DNA from: Mycolicibacterium wolinskyi
GTDB lineage: Bacteria; Actinomycetota; Actinomycetes; Mycobacteriales; Mycobacteriaceae
Assembly: GCF_002101965.1 (NCBI RefSeq)
Contig: NZ_LQQA01000001.1
Coordinates: 1-62,551, forward strand
DNA length: 62,551 bases
Direction: 5' to 3'
The translations under genes and the position numbers were made by a program. Under the pieces are notes generated by a model. That model saw nothing but the letters and a program-made list of their open reading frames with translations, was not told where the DNA came from and made no database searches. This document shows positions 35,298 to 45,237 of the stretch, piece by piece. Every line of letters starts with the position of its first letter. Position 1 is the first letter of the stretch.

Positions 35298-36179
35298 TCA
35301 GGATGATCGTCGTGCGACGATCACCGGTACCCGGGCCGAGTGGAGGACCTCCGAACTCACCGAACCGAGCAGCATCCCGGTGAAACCGCCCCGGCCGCGG
35401 CTGCCGACCACGATGAGCTGTGCGGACTCCCCCTGTTCCAGCAGTTGCCGTGCCGGATTGTCCCGCATGACGATTCGCCGCACCGCGACGTCCGGATACC
35501 GCTCGGCCCAGCCCGCCAACTGCTCGGCAAGCACCCGTTCTTCGCGGGGTTTGAGATCGGTCCACCTGACGTCGGGGAAGTTGTAGTCGAGATCGTTCCA
35601 GGTATGCACCACAACGAGTTCCACACCGCGCCGCGACGCCTCGTCGAATGCGATCTCGGTGGCCAGCTCAGACGCGGGCGATCCGTCGAGCCCCACCACC
35701 ACCGGCGCGGTCTCCGATACGGATACGCCGTCGTGGATGACCGCGACGGGACCGTTGGCGTGCAGCACCAGGGTGGAACTCACCGAGCCGAGGATGCGCC
35801 TGCCCCACTTTCCGAGGCCGCGCGAACCCACCACCACGAGATCGGCTTCGCGCGAACAGTCGATCAGCGTCGCGACCGCGTGGGCGGGGGTGAGCTTCTC
35901 GACGATGTGGAGCGGTTCGGCCGTGGCGGTGGCTTCCTGCGCGACCCGGCGCGCAGCGGCCAGCACATCCCGGCCGTGCTGCTCTTGCACCTGCCAATAC
36001 TCTTCGGACAGTGGCACATCCAGCCATACCGGGGCTGCGGCAGTGCCCTGCGCGTAGACGAGGATGAGCGGTACCCGCCGCAGCGCCGCGTCCTGCGCGG
36101 CCCACCGTACTGCCGCGTCGGATGACGACGAACCGTCGATCCCGACGACGATGCCGCGGCGTTCGGATGGTGACTTCAT
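35298..36179 (-). CDS. Tandem universal stress protein (USP)
   Basis: A 293-residue protein with two UspA domains. Each begins with a VVGIDGSS/VVGLDGSP strand and contains the ATP-binding loop; the C-terminal copy reads VGSRGRGGFTGMLLGSVSSE, matching G-2x-G-9x-G-S. It is a cytosolic ATP-binding stress protein; in mycobacteria such tandem USPs are often under DosR control, though no DosR box was identified here. It starts 4 nt inside the upstream USP gene, so the two are translationally coupled. Confidence 0.92.
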   Translation of the reverse strand: MKSPSERRGIVVGIDGSSSSDAAVRWAAQDAALRRVPLILVYAQGTAAAPVWLDVPLSEEYWQVQEQHGRDVLAAARRVAQEATATAEPLHIVEKLTPAHAVATLIDCSREADLVVVGSRGLGKWGRRILGSVSSTLVLHANGPVAVIHDGVSVSETAPVVVGLDGSPASELATEIAFDEASRRGVELVVVHTWNDLDYNFPDVRWTDLKPREERVLAEQLAGWAERYPDVAVRRIVMRDNPARQLLEQGESAQLIVVGSRGRGGFTGMLLGSVSSEVLHSARVPVIVARRSS

Positions 36180-37078
36180 CGCTCATCTCCTTGCCTGTCG
36201 GCGCGGCACACCAGGACCGGCACCGGGCTGTGGTGCAGCATGTTGAGGCTCGTCGACCCGAGCACCACACCGGCCAGTGCGTTGCGGCCGCGGGTACCGA
36301 CCACGACGAGTTCGGCTCCGTCGGCGTGGCGCATGATGGCCTTACCGGGTGAGACCGGCTCGACGAAGCACTTCGCGTCGACATCGGGATGGCGTTTGTT
36401 CTGCGCATCAACGGTTTCGGTCAAGGCTGTCAGTTCGGCGACTTCCAGAGCCTCCCAGTCGATGACGAACGGGATCGTGACACCTGTCTCGGCCGGTACG
36501 GCAAACGACAGGGAGCGGACGGCCTTGAGCGGGACTCCCAGCCGGTCGGCCAGTTCGAACGCGGTCGCCAGCGCATTCTCGGCGGCCGGGCTGTCGTCGA
36601 CACCGACCACGATCGGCCCGCCGCCGGGCGCGACGCGGTCGCCACGGAACGCGACCACCGGGCACGCCGCGCGGGTGGTCACAGCGAGCGCCGTCGAGCC
36701 GATCAGCAACGCCGCGGCGGGCGTGACCGCCTTGCCGCCGAGCACGACGAGGCGCGCCTGTGCGCTCGCCGCGATCAGCGCCTCGTCGGCCGGCTCGTTG
36801 ACCGAGGCCGTGGTGATCTGCAGGCCGGGGCGTTCAGCGCTGACCGCCTCGACCGCGGCCTTGAGAAAGATCTCGGCGCAGTCCTGCTGATAGCTCATCA
36901 TTGCCGCGACCATGGCACCGGCGGTCTGGGTCAGGTTGCGGCCGATCGTCGGCAGCGCGTGCAAGACATGCAGCGGCGTACCGAGTTTCTCGGCGACCGC
37001 CCCCGCCCAGCGCGCGGCGTTCACCGCGCTGTCGCTGCCGTCGATTCCGACCACTACCGGTGCCGTCGAGGAAGTCAT
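36176..37078 (-). CDS. Tandem universal stress protein (USP)
   Basis: A 300-residue protein with two UspA domains. The first starts [20 protein letters not shown]; the second starts [20 protein letters not shown] and its nucleotide loop is [20 protein letters not shown]. In the first copy the loop ([18 protein letters not shown]) departs from G-2x-G-9x-G, so only the second domain may bind ATP. It is the first gene of a two-gene USP operon, overlapping the next by 4 nt. Confidence 0.91.
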   Translation of the reverse strand: MTSSTAPVVVGIDGSDSAVNAARWAGAVAEKLGTPLHVLHALPTIGRNLTQTAGAMVAAMMSYQQDCAEIFLKAAVEAVSAERPGLQITTASVNEPADEALIAASAQARLVVLGGKAVTPAAALLIGSTALAVTTRAACPVVAFRGDRVAPGGGPIVVGVDDSPAAENALATAFELADRLGVPLKAVRSLSFAVPAETGVTIPFVIDWEALEVAELTALTETVDAQNKRHPDVDAKCFVEPVSPGKAIMRHADGAELVVVGTRGRNALAGVVLGSTSLNMLHHSPVPVLVCRADRQGDER

Positions 37079-37126
37079 ACCTCAATCCTGGCCAGCTCCG
37101 GTGGCCGCGGCAATGGTCCAAAGACC

Positions 37127-38209
37127 CTAATCCCAGCCGATGTCCCCGATGTCGGTGGTGGATTGGGGTGGGGTGCCCGGCGCCGCGGGCGGCGTGCGGG
37201 AGAAGCGCGGCGCGGGTGCGGCCTGGTCGACGCCGTCGACCGCGACGAGCGTCGAGCGGGCCCGCAGATGTTCGTTTTCGGCGGCCTCGCCCCACGTGAG
37301 GACGGGTGTCACGCAGGCATCGGTGCCGGAGAAGATCTTCGTCCATTCGTCGCGAGTCTTGGACTTGAATCGCTCGGTGAGGATTTCCCGCATCTCGTCG
37401 TAGCGGGTCAGCTCGAACTGTCCGGGGATCTCGTCGGCGCCGAGACCCAAGCCGGCGACCAGCTGAGCGAAGAACTGCGGTTCGATCGCGCCGACGGCCA
37501 TGTACTTGCCGTCGGCCGTCTCATAGGTGCGGTAGTACGGCGCCCCACCGTCGAGCAGAAACGACTCCCGCTCGTCGCGCAGCGTTCCGGTGGCCCGCAT
37601 GGTCCACATCATCTGCGCGAGCATGCTGACCCCGTCGACCATCGCGGCGTCGATCACCTGCCCTTTTCCGGAACGTTCGCGCTCATAGAGCGCCGAGACG
37701 ATGCCGACCAGCACGAGCATCGACCCGCCGCCGAAATCGGCGACCAGGTTCAGCGGCGCGACGGGCGGCCGGTCGCGGTAGCCGATCGCGGACAGCGCAC
37801 CCGTCTGCGACAGGTAGTTGATGTCATGGCCCGCGGTCTGCGCGAGCGGGCCGTCCTGCCCCCAGCCGGTGATGCGCGCGAAGATCAGACGCGGGTTGAC
37901 GGCCTCGCAGTCCTGCGGCCCGATGCCCAGCCGTTCACAGGTGCCGGGGCGGAAGCAGTCCAGCAGCACGTCGGCCTTGGCGACGAGATCGAGCAACTTG
38001 CCGGGTTCGGCCTTGACGTCGAGGTCGACGATACGTTTGCCGCGGTGCAGCAGATCGACGTTCTCGGGGGGCATGGTCAGACCGCCCGGACGGCGCACCC
38101 GCACCACATCAGCGCCCAGATCGGACAGCATCATCGCGGCGTGCGGCCCGGGGCCGATGCCGCCGAGCTCGATAACTCTCACCCCGGCCAGGGGTCCCGT
38201 GTTCGTCAT
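37127..38209 (-). CDS. far: Family III CoA-transferase / alpha-methylacyl-CoA racemase-like Far
   Basis: A 360-residue CaiB/BaiF protein. [20 protein letters not shown] is the family N-terminus, the CoA-binding Asp region is [13 protein letters not shown], and [20 protein letters not shown] is also conserved. I chose the ATG at 38209 because it gives the same 360-residue length as M. tuberculosis Far (Rv0855); a GTG 9 nt upstream is an alternative. Racemase members epimerise 2-methylacyl-CoA before beta-oxidation. It diverges from kdc with only 18 nt between starts. Confidence 0.9.
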   Translation of the reverse strand: MTNTGPLAGVRVIELGGIGPGPHAAMMLSDLGADVVRVRRPGGLTMPPENVDLLHRGKRIVDLDVKAEPGKLLDLVAKADVLLDCFRPGTCERLGIGPQDCEAVNPRLIFARITGWGQDGPLAQTAGHDINYLSQTGALSAIGYRDRPPVAPLNLVADFGGGSMLVLVGIVSALYERERSGKGQVIDAAMVDGVSMLAQMMWTMRATGTLRDERESFLLDGGAPYYRTYETADGKYMAVGAIEPQFFAQLVAGLGLGADEIPGQFELTRYDEMREILTERFKSKTRDEWTKIFSGTDACVTPVLTWGEAAENEHLRARSTLVAVDGVDQAAPAPRFSRTPPAAPGTPPQSTTDIGDIGWD

Positions 38210-38227
38210 GCGAGGCACACTAGCTGG

Positions 38228-39910
38228 GTGACGGAAAACGCCTACACAGTCGGTGACTATCTACTGGACCGCCTCGCAGAACTCGGCGTGACCGAGATTT
38301 TCGGCGTCCCCGGCGACTATCAGCTGGAGTTTCTCGACCACATTCTGGCCCACCCGCGCATGACCTGGATCGGCGGCGCCAACGAACTCAACGCCGGTTA
38401 CGCCGCCGACGGCTACGGCAGGCTGCGCGGGATGGCCGCGCTGGTCACCACGTTCGGCGTCGGCGAACTCTCGGCCGCCAACGCGGTCGCGGGCAGTTAC
38501 GCCGAACATGTTCCGGTCGTGCACATCGTCGGTGCGCCGTCCAAGGACTCTCAGGCGGCACGGCGCATCGTGCACCACACCCTCGGCGACGGCGACTTCG
38601 AGCACTTCCTGCGCATGAGCCGCGAAATCACGTGCGCCCAGGCCAATCTGGTGCCCGCCACGGCGACCCGCGAGATCGACCGCGTCCTCTCGGAAGTCCG
38701 CGAGCAGAAGCGCCCCGGGTATCTGCTGCTCGCAACCGATGTGGCCCGCTTCCCCACCGAGCCGCCGGCCGCGCCGCTACCCCGCTACACCGGTGGCACC
38801 AGCCCGCGGGCGCTTTCGATGTTCACCGAAGCCGCATCCCAGCTCATCGGTGAGCACCGGCTGACTGTGCTCGCGGACTTCCTGGTACATCGGATGGGCT
38901 GCGTCGACGAGCTCAATGCCCTGCTCGGCGCCGACACCGTCCCGCACGCGACGCTGATGTGGGGCAAGAGCCTGGTCGACGAGAGCTCGCCGAACTTCCT
39001 CGGGATCTATGCCGGTGCGGCCAGCGAGGATTCGGTTCGTGAGGTGATCGAGGAGGCGCCCGTGCTGATGACCGCCGGCGTGTTGTTCACCGATATGGTC
39101 AGCGGGTTCTTCAGCCAGCGCATCGACCCGGCCCGCACCATCGACATCGGTGTCAACCAGAGCGTGGTCGCGGGGCAGGTGTTCGCCCCGCTCGACATGG
39201 GAGCCGCGCTGGATGCCGTCACCTCGATCCTCAAGGGCCGCGGTGTGACGTCGCAGGCGTTGCCGCCGGCCCCCGCCCGCCAAACCGCCACACCTCCGGC
39301 GCGCGACGCCGCGCTGACGCAGGAAACGTTGTGGGACAGGCTTTCCGACGCGTTGACGCCGGGCAACGTAGTACTGGCCGACCAGGGCACGTCGTTCTAC
39401 GGCATGGCCGGGCACCGATTGGCGTCCGGCGTCACGTTCATCGGCCAGCCGCTGTGGGGCTCGATCGGCTACACGCTGCCCGCCGCACTCGGCGCCGGCC
39501 TGGCCGACCGCGACCGCCGCACGGTGCTGTTGATCGGGGACGGCGCCGCGCAGCTGACCGTCCAGGAACTCGGCGCCTTCGGCCGCGCCGGGCTCGCGCC
39601 CGTCGTGGTCGTGGTCAACAACGACGGATATACGGTCGAGCGCGCGATCCACGGCGTCACAGCCGAATACAACGACATCAGCGGATGGCGCTGGACCGAA
39701 CTACCCGCAGCACTGGGGGTCTCCGATGCCCTGACGTTCCGGGTCAGCACCTACGGCGAACTCGACGACGCGTTGACCGCAGGCGCCGACGCACAGGACC
39801 GCATGGTCTTCATCGAGGTGCTGCTGGGCCGCATGGACATCCCGCCGTTGCTGACCGAGCTCGCGCAGTCCGCGTCGGCGGCGAACGCCGGAAAGGTCAG
39901 CCCTTCTTGA
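38228..39910 (+). CDS. kdc: Thiamine-pyrophosphate-dependent alpha-keto-acid decarboxylase Kdc
   Basis: A 560-residue TPP enzyme that decarboxylates branched-chain and aromatic 2-keto acids to aldehydes. The N-terminal TPP glutamate is in [17 protein letters not shown], and the C-terminal TPP motif starts [13 protein letters not shown] and ends VNNDGYTVE (the GDG...NN signature). The length matches M. tuberculosis Kdc (Rv0853c), and much of the sequence agrees with it from memory. The GTG at 38228 is chosen because [16 protein letters not shown] follows; the frame is open far upstream only as antisense to far and the USP genes. Confidence 0.94.
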   Translation: MTENAYTVGDYLLDRLAELGVTEIFGVPGDYQLEFLDHILAHPRMTWIGGANELNAGYAADGYGRLRGMAALVTTFGVGELSAANAVAGSYAEHVPVVHIVGAPSKDSQAARRIVHHTLGDGDFEHFLRMSREITCAQANLVPATATREIDRVLSEVREQKRPGYLLLATDVARFPTEPPAAPLPRYTGGTSPRALSMFTEAASQLIGEHRLTVLADFLVHRMGCVDELNALLGADTVPHATLMWGKSLVDESSPNFLGIYAGAASEDSVREVIEEAPVLMTAGVLFTDMVSGFFSQRIDPARTIDIGVNQSVVAGQVFAPLDMGAALDAVTSILKGRGVTSQALPPAPARQTATPPARDAALTQETLWDRLSDALTPGNVVLADQGTSFYGMAGHRLASGVTFIGQPLWGSIGYTLPAALGAGLADRDRRTVLLIGDGAAQLTVQELGAFGRAGLAPVVVVVNNDGYTVERAIHGVTAEYNDISGWRWTELPAALGVSDALTFRVSTYGELDDALTAGADAQDRMVFIEVLLGRMDIPPLLTELAQSASAANAGKVSPS

Positions 39911-40337
39911 CCTTGAGCACCTGCTTGCGCAGACCGTCCGTGGCGGTCTCCATACCGCCCTTCATGGTCCGCTTGAGGATGAACCCCGGCAGCGGCACCG
40001 ACAGGTCGATCGACATGTCGAACCGAACCCTGGTCTTGTCACCGTCGGGCGTCAACGTGTAGCTGGCGTCCTGGGCCTTGAGCTGGCCGGCACTCACCAA
40101 CGTCCAGCTGACCTTGTTCTCCGACCAGGTGTACTCGATCACCTGCTCGTCGGTCAGCCCGGCGGCCTTGACCGTCATCTTGGCCCGCCGCGGACGGCCG
40201 TCGTCGAACGTCTCGAGGATCTCGGCACGCTGGAACTGCGGTGACCAGCTGGGTGTCGCCTCGACGTCGGCGATGACGTCGAGAATCTCCTCCGGCGTCG
40301 CTTCGATCACAACTTCTCGGGAATCGCTGGTTGCCAT
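39897..40337 (-). CDS. SRPBCC protein, Rv0854-like
   Basis: A 146-residue START-like protein: [40 protein letters not shown] and [20 protein letters not shown]. It is a paralogue of 34805-35248. It overlaps the kdc 3' end by 14 nt (convergent). In M. tuberculosis the corresponding gene lies between far and kdc. It probably binds a lipid-like ligand. Confidence 0.87.
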   Translation of the reverse strand: MATSDSREVVIEATPEEILDVIADVEATPSWSPQFQRAEILETFDDGRPRRAKMTVKAAGLTDEQVIEYTWSENKVSWTLVSAGQLKAQDASYTLTPDGDKTRVRFDMSIDLSVPLPGFILKRTMKGGMETATDGLRKQVLKVKKG

Positions 40338-40369
40338 GCCGCGAACCCTATCGGGCTAGGCTCGGCGCC

Positions 40370-40717
40370 ATGAGCGATACCGTCGATCCGACCGCGCCGC
40401 CGAGCGGCACCGGATGCGCGGAATGCGATGCGGTGGGCGGCTGGTGGGTGCACTTGCGACGCTGCGCGGCATGTGGACACATCGGCTGTTGCGATGATTC
40501 CCCCGCCCGTCACGCATCGGCCCACTGGCGGGCCACCGGGCATCCGATCATCCGGTCCTTCGAGCCGGGTGAGGACTGGTTCTGGAACTTCGACACCAAC
40601 GCTTACGCCGATGGGCCCGAGCTCGCCCCGCCACAGCACCGGCCGGCCGATCAGCCGGTGCCGGGTCCACGCGGGCGGGTTCCGGCCGACTGGGCTGCGC
40701 AGCTGCGCCGTCGTTAG
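40370..40717 (+). CDS. UBP-type zinc-finger protein
   Basis: A 115-residue protein dominated by a ubiquitin-hydrolase-type zinc finger. CAEC (16-19), CAAC (32-35), Cys40 and histidines 48, 52 and 58 occupy the expected ligand positions, in HLRRCAACGHIGCCDDSPAR and HASAHWRATGHPIIRSFEPG. The Trp-rich segment EDWFWNFDTN that contacts ubiquitin's C-terminus in eukaryotic homologues is also kept. Bacterial copies are known in actinobacteria, where the ligand is unclear. The ATG at 40370 follows a 32-nt gap from the divergent SRPBCC gene. Confidence 0.9.
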   Translation: MSDTVDPTAPPSGTGCAECDAVGGWWVHLRRCAACGHIGCCDDSPARHASAHWRATGHPIIRSFEPGEDWFWNFDTNAYADGPELAPPQHRPADQPVPGPRGRVPADWAAQLRRR

Positions 40718-42270
40718 CCGGCCAGGACGGCCTTGGCGGCGTTGTAGCCGGGGATGAAGGTGATGCCGGGGCCACCGTGGCATCCGGCACTACCCAGGTA
40801 CAACCCGTCGATCGGTATCGGTTGGTCCACATAGCCTTTGGGTCCGGGCCGGTTGGGTCCCATCTGCTCGGGATGAATGAGCCCGTGACAGTAATCGCCG
40901 CCGGGTGCGCCGAACATCGTGCCCATGTGCTTCGGCGTGAACGTCGTGTGGCGGATGATGCGGCGCTCGAAATCCGGTGCGAGCCTGGTGATCTTCTCGA
41001 TGACGCGCCTGCCCATTTCGACCTTCATGTCCCCGTAGCCAGCGGTGGCCTCTTCGACCGGGAACCACAGCGAGAATGCCGATGCGGCATGCTTACCCTC
41101 GGGCGCCAGGGTCGGATCGTGGGCGGACGGTATCTGGAACGCGATGGCGGGATCGGCGGGGACGATACCGCGCCTCGAGTCCTGCCACTGCTGCTGCAGT
41201 TCCTCGGGTGTGCTGAAAATGCCGATGGCGGCCTGCATCTCGGGATCGTTGAGCAACTCGTAGGGTGCGTCGAACGTCGGCGCGCCGTCGAGGGCGAAGT
41301 GCATCTGCAGATAGCTGCCACGGTGGTCGGTGTGGCCGAACCGATCCCGGACCTCAGCCGGCAGCACCGCGGGGTCGATCAGTTCGGTGACCGTCAGATC
41401 AGGTGCGATGGCCGAGACGACGACAGGCGCGGTGACCGTCGAACCGTCGGTCAACCGCACTCCGGTCACTCTCCCGGTGCCGACGAGGATTCTCTCGACG
41501 CTGCTGCGCAGCCGTATCTCACCGCCACTGTCGGCCAGTTGCCGGCACAGATGGTCGGTGAGCGCGCCGACGCCGCCTGCCAACTTCTTCATCAGCACCG
41601 CGTTCTCGTCGGGCACGGCGAGCCCGAATGCGAGTGCGGCGGCACTGCCGGGTGTTTCGGGTCCGCGGTAGGTGGTGTTGACGGCAAGGAATGCCAGCAT
41701 GCCGCGCAGTGCGCCGTGCTTCTCACGGTCGGGCAGGTAGCGGTCGAGCACATCGCTGACCGAGCCGAACAGCAGATCGGTGATCGCCGCGCGCTCGGAT
41801 TCTGTTGTGGCGCAGGCATACATCTCGTCGAGGGTGCGCGGCGGCCGATTCGCGTCGAAGCGGCCCAGCGCCCGTGTGGGGGCCTGGCTCCACGCCATCA
41901 GACCGGCCATGCCGGTGACCGCGTCGGCCCCGTGCACGTCCCCGAGGTGCGTCAGCATTTTCATCGGGTCGGAGTAGTAGACCACCGGGGCATCGCCGAT
42001 GCCGCGCAGGGACACCGACATGACCTCGAGGTCGATGGTCGGCAGATCGTCGAGCCCCAGCTCGCGGCTGACCACCGCAGACGTCGGGAACTGCAGGGAC
42101 CCGGCGATCTCGAACCGGTAGCCCTCGAACAACTCGACCGTCGAGGCCATGCCGCCGGCATAGCGCTTACCCTCCAGGCACACCGTGCGAAGCCCCGCGC
42201 GCTGCAACAGCGCGGCCGCGGTCAATCCGTTGTGGCCGGCACCGATCACGATCGCGTCGAAATCCGCCAT
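40714..42270 (-). CDS. FAD-dependent phytoene dehydrogenase-like oxidoreductase
   Basis: A 518-residue NAD(P)/FAD-dependent protein. The FAD motif is FDAIVIGAGHNGLTAAALLQ, followed by CLEGKRYAGGMASTVELFEG, typical of the CrtI-like family. The C-terminal VDQPIPIDGLYLGSAGCHGG and GPGITFIPGYNAAKAVL are the conserved end. I chose the ATG at 42270 directly before the FAD motif; a longer frame reads through antisense of the tetR gene. A TetR gene starts beyond it, and a palindromic TetR site lies 27 nt upstream of its ATG. Substrate unknown (carotenoid or other polyene). Confidence 0.9.
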   Translation of the reverse strand: MADFDAIVIGAGHNGLTAAALLQRAGLRTVCLEGKRYAGGMASTVELFEGYRFEIAGSLQFPTSAVVSRELGLDDLPTIDLEVMSVSLRGIGDAPVVYYSDPMKMLTHLGDVHGADAVTGMAGLMAWSQAPTRALGRFDANRPPRTLDEMYACATTESERAAITDLLFGSVSDVLDRYLPDREKHGALRGMLAFLAVNTTYRGPETPGSAAALAFGLAVPDENAVLMKKLAGGVGALTDHLCRQLADSGGEIRLRSSVERILVGTGRVTGVRLTDGSTVTAPVVVSAIAPDLTVTELIDPAVLPAEVRDRFGHTDHRGSYLQMHFALDGAPTFDAPYELLNDPEMQAAIGIFSTPEELQQQWQDSRRGIVPADPAIAFQIPSAHDPTLAPEGKHAASAFSLWFPVEEATAGYGDMKVEMGRRVIEKITRLAPDFERRIIRHTTFTPKHMGTMFGAPGGDYCHGLIHPEQMGPNRPGPKGYVDQPIPIDGLYLGSAGCHGGPGITFIPGYNAAKAVLAG

Positions 42271-42296
42271 CGGCTGAGGCTGACATGCGACCCAAA

Positions 42297-42318
42297 GTTT
42301 TGTCAATAGTGACAAAAC
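42297..42318. promoter_or_regulatory. TetR operator 1 (GTTTTGTCAAT/AGTGACAAAAC)
   Basis: A 22-bp near-perfect palindrome (10 of 11 pairs) between the tetR stop and the FAD-oxidase ATG, 27 nt upstream of the latter. Its core TGTCAATAGTGACA matches the site at 42962-42975 except at one base. Confidence 0.75.
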
Positions 42319-42322
42319 ATGG

Positions 42323-42922
42323 TCACACGAGACCCGAGCGCAGCGATTCCAGCCCCGCCCGGCACAGCCGCGCGAGCTCGGGCAGCGTCCGCTCCTCGTC
42401 GCCGGCCATCCACAGCTCCATGGCACCGAAGACCGCGGCTGCCACACACCGCGCGGTGACGACGACGCGCAGCAGATCGTCGCCCCGCGGCGCAGCCGGT
42501 TCGCGTTTGGCCAGGTGGTCGGCCACCGCCTCGGCGAAATCCGTTTCGACCTGGCGGATGTGCCGCACGATGCGGCCGGGGTCGAGTTCGGACGAGCGCA
42601 TCGCCGCGATCTTCGTGACGGCGTCAACGTCGTAGGGAAAAGCCAGGATCGCCGACTGCACCGAGTCGAGGATGGATTCACCGGCGGGCCGTTCGGCCAA
42701 TGCGGCGCGGAACCAGTGCAGGCCGGCGTCATAGTCGGCGAACAGCAGGTCGTGCTTGGAGTTGAAGTGACGGTAGAACGTGCGCAGCGATACGCCGGCA
42801 TCGGCGGCGATCTGTTCGGCCGAGGTGTCCTCGACGCCTTGCGCGAGAAATCGCACGAGCGCGGCCTGGCGCAACGCTTCGCGCGTGCGTTCGCTGCGTG
42901 CGGTCTGCGCCGGCCGGGCCAT
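42323..42922 (-). CDS. TetR-family repressor
   Basis: A 199-residue TetR protein: RTREALRQAALVRFLAQGVE, then EQIAADAGVSLRTFYRHFNS and KHDLLFADYDAGLHW. Two matching TGTCAATAnTGACA palindromes flank the gene, one in front of the FAD oxidase and one between tetR and the divergent DUF2834 gene. It therefore probably represses the oxidase, itself and the membrane protein. The site identity is inferred from sequence match only. Confidence 0.92.
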   Translation of the reverse strand: MARPAQTARSERTREALRQAALVRFLAQGVEDTSAEQIAADAGVSLRTFYRHFNSKHDLLFADYDAGLHWFRAALAERPAGESILDSVQSAILAFPYDVDAVTKIAAMRSSELDPGRIVRHIRQVETDFAEAVADHLAKREPAAPRGDDLLRVVVTARCVAAAVFGAMELWMAGDEERTLPELARLCRAGLESLRSGLV

Positions 42923-42961
42923 GCCGGTAAATTACCGCACCGCCAAATCACACTGTAGAAA

Positions 42962-42975
42962 TGTCAATATTGACA
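42962..42975. promoter_or_regulatory. TetR operator 2 (perfect TGTCAATATTGACA palindrome)
   Basis: A perfect 14-bp palindrome, 40 nt upstream of the tetR ATG and 30 nt upstream of the divergent DUF2834 ATG. It differs from operator 1 by one base in the core. Confidence 0.75.
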
Positions 42976-43004
42976 AAACATCGGTCAGCGAGTGTGCTCA
43001 CGCC

Positions 43005-43481
43005 ATGGTGTCTCTCATCGTTCATGCCGTACTGGGTATCGCCGTCATCGCGCTCGTGGTCCGCTTGAATCCACAGATCTTCAGCCGGCCGCCCGGCCCG
43101 CAGTTCTCCAAGACGGAGCTCGCGTTCTACGTCGTCGGCATCGCGTCGATCCCGTTGTGCTGGTATTTCAACTCGCAGTTCGTGGCTCAATATGCCGTGC
43201 CCGGGGGTAATCCGATCTGGGGTCCGGGAAGCTGGACCGAGTTCATTCAGCTCGGCTACACCAATCCGGCCGCGAGTTCGGCCAGCGCCGACTACACGAT
43301 CGCCAATGTCATTCTGTTGCCGCTGTTCACGATCATCGATGGACTGCGCCGCGGCATCCGCCATCCCTGGCTGTTCTTCGTTTCCAGCCTGTTCACGAGC
43401 TTCGCGTTCGCATTCGCGTTCTACTTCGCGACCATCGAGCGGCAGCGCCGCCACCAGCAGGCCGGGCTGCCGGTCGGCTAG
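43005..43481 (+). CDS. DUF2834-type membrane protein
   Basis: A 158-residue protein with four hydrophobic segments (SLIVHAVLGIAVIALVVRLN, ELAFYVVGIASIPLCWYF, NVILLPLFTIIDGLR, WLFFVSSLFTSFAFAFAFYF) and the DUF2834 pattern of NPAASSASADYTIANV. It is an integral membrane protein of unknown function. The ATG at 43005 lies 30 nt from TetR operator 2, so co-regulation with the FAD oxidase is likely. Confidence 0.83.
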   Translation: MVSLIVHAVLGIAVIALVVRLNPQIFSRPPGPQFSKTELAFYVVGIASIPLCWYFNSQFVAQYAVPGGNPIWGPGSWTEFIQLGYTNPAASSASADYTIANVILLPLFTIIDGLRRGIRHPWLFFVSSLFTSFAFAFAFYFATIERQRRHQQAGLPVG

Positions 43482-43483
43482 CG

Positions 43484-44335
43484 CTAAGGGGTCGCCGCGG
43501 CGGCTCGGCTGCGCAGCCGCGTCATGGCCATGCTAATGACGTCGTAATACCGCGTGGGTGCGATGCGCGCGAGCGCGTCGAAGACGTACGCGTCCGGCCC
43601 CACCATGATCCGGGCCTTGCCCGCCTCCACCCCGCGATGGATGATCTCGGCGGCCTTGTCGGGCTGGGTCATCGTGATCGCGGCGAACTCGTCGGCCATC
43701 TGTTCGTGGCTGCGGCCGCGACCTTCGGGGTCCTTGCGGAACCGGGCATTGCGGACGATGTTGGTGTTGATCCCGCCGGGGTGGACGTTGATCGCGGTGA
43801 CGCCGGTCCCCCGCAGTTCCTGGCGAAGGGAGTCGGTGAACCCGCGCACCGCGAATTTCGCCGAACAGTAGGCACTTTGGTTGGGCATGCCCACCAGGCC
43901 GAAGACACTCGACGTGTTGACGATCGCGCCCTCGTCCTGTTTGACCAGGATGGGCAGGAACGCCCGCGTGCCGTTGACGACACCGTGGAAGTTGATGTCC
44001 CACAACCAGTTGTCGTCCTCCGGCACCGAGTCGAGCACACTCGACGAGACGGCGACACCGGCGTTGTTGAACACCGCACCGATGGGCTGTGGCGCCCAGT
44101 CGGCGACCTCGGCGGCGAAATCGCGCTGGGCGTCGGCGTCACGCACGTCGAGTACGCGGGCCAGGACCGGGCCGCGCAAGCCGGCTTCGGTCTCCTTCAG
44201 ACCGCCCTCGTCGACATCGGAGATCGCGACCGGGCACGAGTGCGCCGAAAGCCGTTGCGCGAGCGCACGTCCGATACCCGACGCGGCACCCGATATGACG
44301 ACGGTCCGGCCGCTGATGGTTCGACGCTTGCTCAC
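43484..44335 (-). CDS. SDR-family oxidoreductase
   Basis: A 283-residue classical SDR: ISGAASGIGRALAQRL cofactor motif, FNNAGVAVSSSV and the catalytic SAYCSAKFAVRGFTDSL. The C-terminus is longer than the minimal fold (VGPDAYVFDALARIAPTRYY). It is the last gene of a three-gene unit with an alpha/beta hydrolase and a P450, each overlapping the next by 4 nt. The substrate is probably a lipid or terpenoid, by analogy with such operons. Confidence 0.92.
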   Translation of the reverse strand: MSKRRTISGRTVVISGAASGIGRALAQRLSAHSCPVAISDVDEGGLKETEAGLRGPVLARVLDVRDADAQRDFAAEVADWAPQPIGAVFNNAGVAVSSSVLDSVPEDDNWLWDINFHGVVNGTRAFLPILVKQDEGAIVNTSSVFGLVGMPNQSAYCSAKFAVRGFTDSLRQELRGTGVTAINVHPGGINTNIVRNARFRKDPEGRGRSHEQMADEFAAITMTQPDKAAEIIHRGVEAGKARIMVGPDAYVFDALARIAPTRYYDVISMAMTRLRSRAAAATP

Positions 44336-45237
44336 TGGTGCTCCTTGAGTTCGGGGTGGGCGGCGGTGTGCGCCGTGATCAAATCCAGCAGTTTCGGCCA
44401 GGCACCGACGGGCAGGTCGTGTCCCATGCCGGTGATGGTTTCCAGCCGCGCACCCGGAATCGCCCTGGCGGTCGCGGCGCCGCCGGTCGGATGCACCATG
44501 CGATCGCGGTCGCCGTGGATCACCAACGTCGGCACGTCGATATGGGCGAGTTCGGCGGTGCGGTCGCCGGACGCGAAGATGCCTGCCAGTTGCCGGGCCG
44601 TCCCCTTCGACGCGGCGGGGTCACGATCCCAGTCGATGCCGGATGTCTCGCGCACCCAGGCCTCGTCGAACGGATAGCCGTGAGAACCGATGTGCCGGAA
44701 CATCTTCACCGCGGCATCGGTGGCCTCGGCACGGGTTCGCGGCGGGCGCGCCGTGGCCATCCGCCACCACGTCGACGGTGCCGGCCTGCCGATGCGCGGC
44801 GCACCGGTGTTCGACATGATCGACGTCAGCGTCGTCACCCGGCCCGGATGGTGGGCGGCCACGGTCTGGGCGATCATGCCGCCCATCGAGATGCCGACCA
44901 GGTGCGCCTGCGCGTAACCCAACGCATCGAGGAGTCCCACGGTGTCGCGGGCCATGTCGCCGAGATGGTACTGGTCGGGGTGATTGCCGCCGCGCAGGAT
45001 GGCCAGCGGAGGTGGCGGCGGATACGGCATGTGGGTGGACAGTCCGGCGTCGCGGTTGTCGAACCGGGTCACGCGATATCCCCGGTCGACCAGCGCCGTG
45101 ACAAACCCGTTGGGCCACGAATGCAGTTGCTGGCCCAGCCCGGCGATGAGCACGACAGGCGTCGCATCCGGGTCGCCGAACTGCTCATAACACAGCCGGA
45201 TTCCACGCCCGACGTCGACGATGTGCTGCTCGGTCAT
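44332..45237 (-). CDS. Alpha/beta hydrolase
   Basis: A 301-residue single-domain alpha/beta hydrolase. The oxyanion motif is VVLIAGLGQQLHSWPNGFV, the nucleophile Ser117 is in HLVGISMGGMIAQTV, the acid loop is VPTLVIHGDRDRMVHP and the catalytic His is in ITGMGHDLP. It hydrolyses an ester, amide or epoxide. It overlaps both the upstream P450 and the downstream SDR by 4 nt, so all three are made from one transcript. Confidence 0.92.
   Translation of the reverse strand: MTEQHIVDVGRGIRLCYEQFGDPDATPVVLIAGLGQQLHSWPNGFVTALVDRGYRVTRFDNRDAGLSTHMPYPPPPPLAILRGGNHPDQYHLGDMARDTVGLLDALGYAQAHLVGISMGGMIAQTVAAHHPGRVTTLTSIMSNTGAPRIGRPAPSTWWRMATARPPRTRAEATDAAVKMFRHIGSHGYPFDEAWVRETSGIDWDRDPAASKGTARQLAGIFASGDRTAELAHIDVPTLVIHGDRDRMVHPTGGAATARAIPGARLETITGMGHDLPVGAWPKLLDLITAHTAAHPELKEHQ

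Noticed and set aside
36389..38227. Plus-strand frame merging with kdc (would give a 1173-aa protein)
   Set aside because: Upstream of 38228 it is antisense to far and a USP gene and has no homology-like motifs; kdc starts naturally at GTG 38228.
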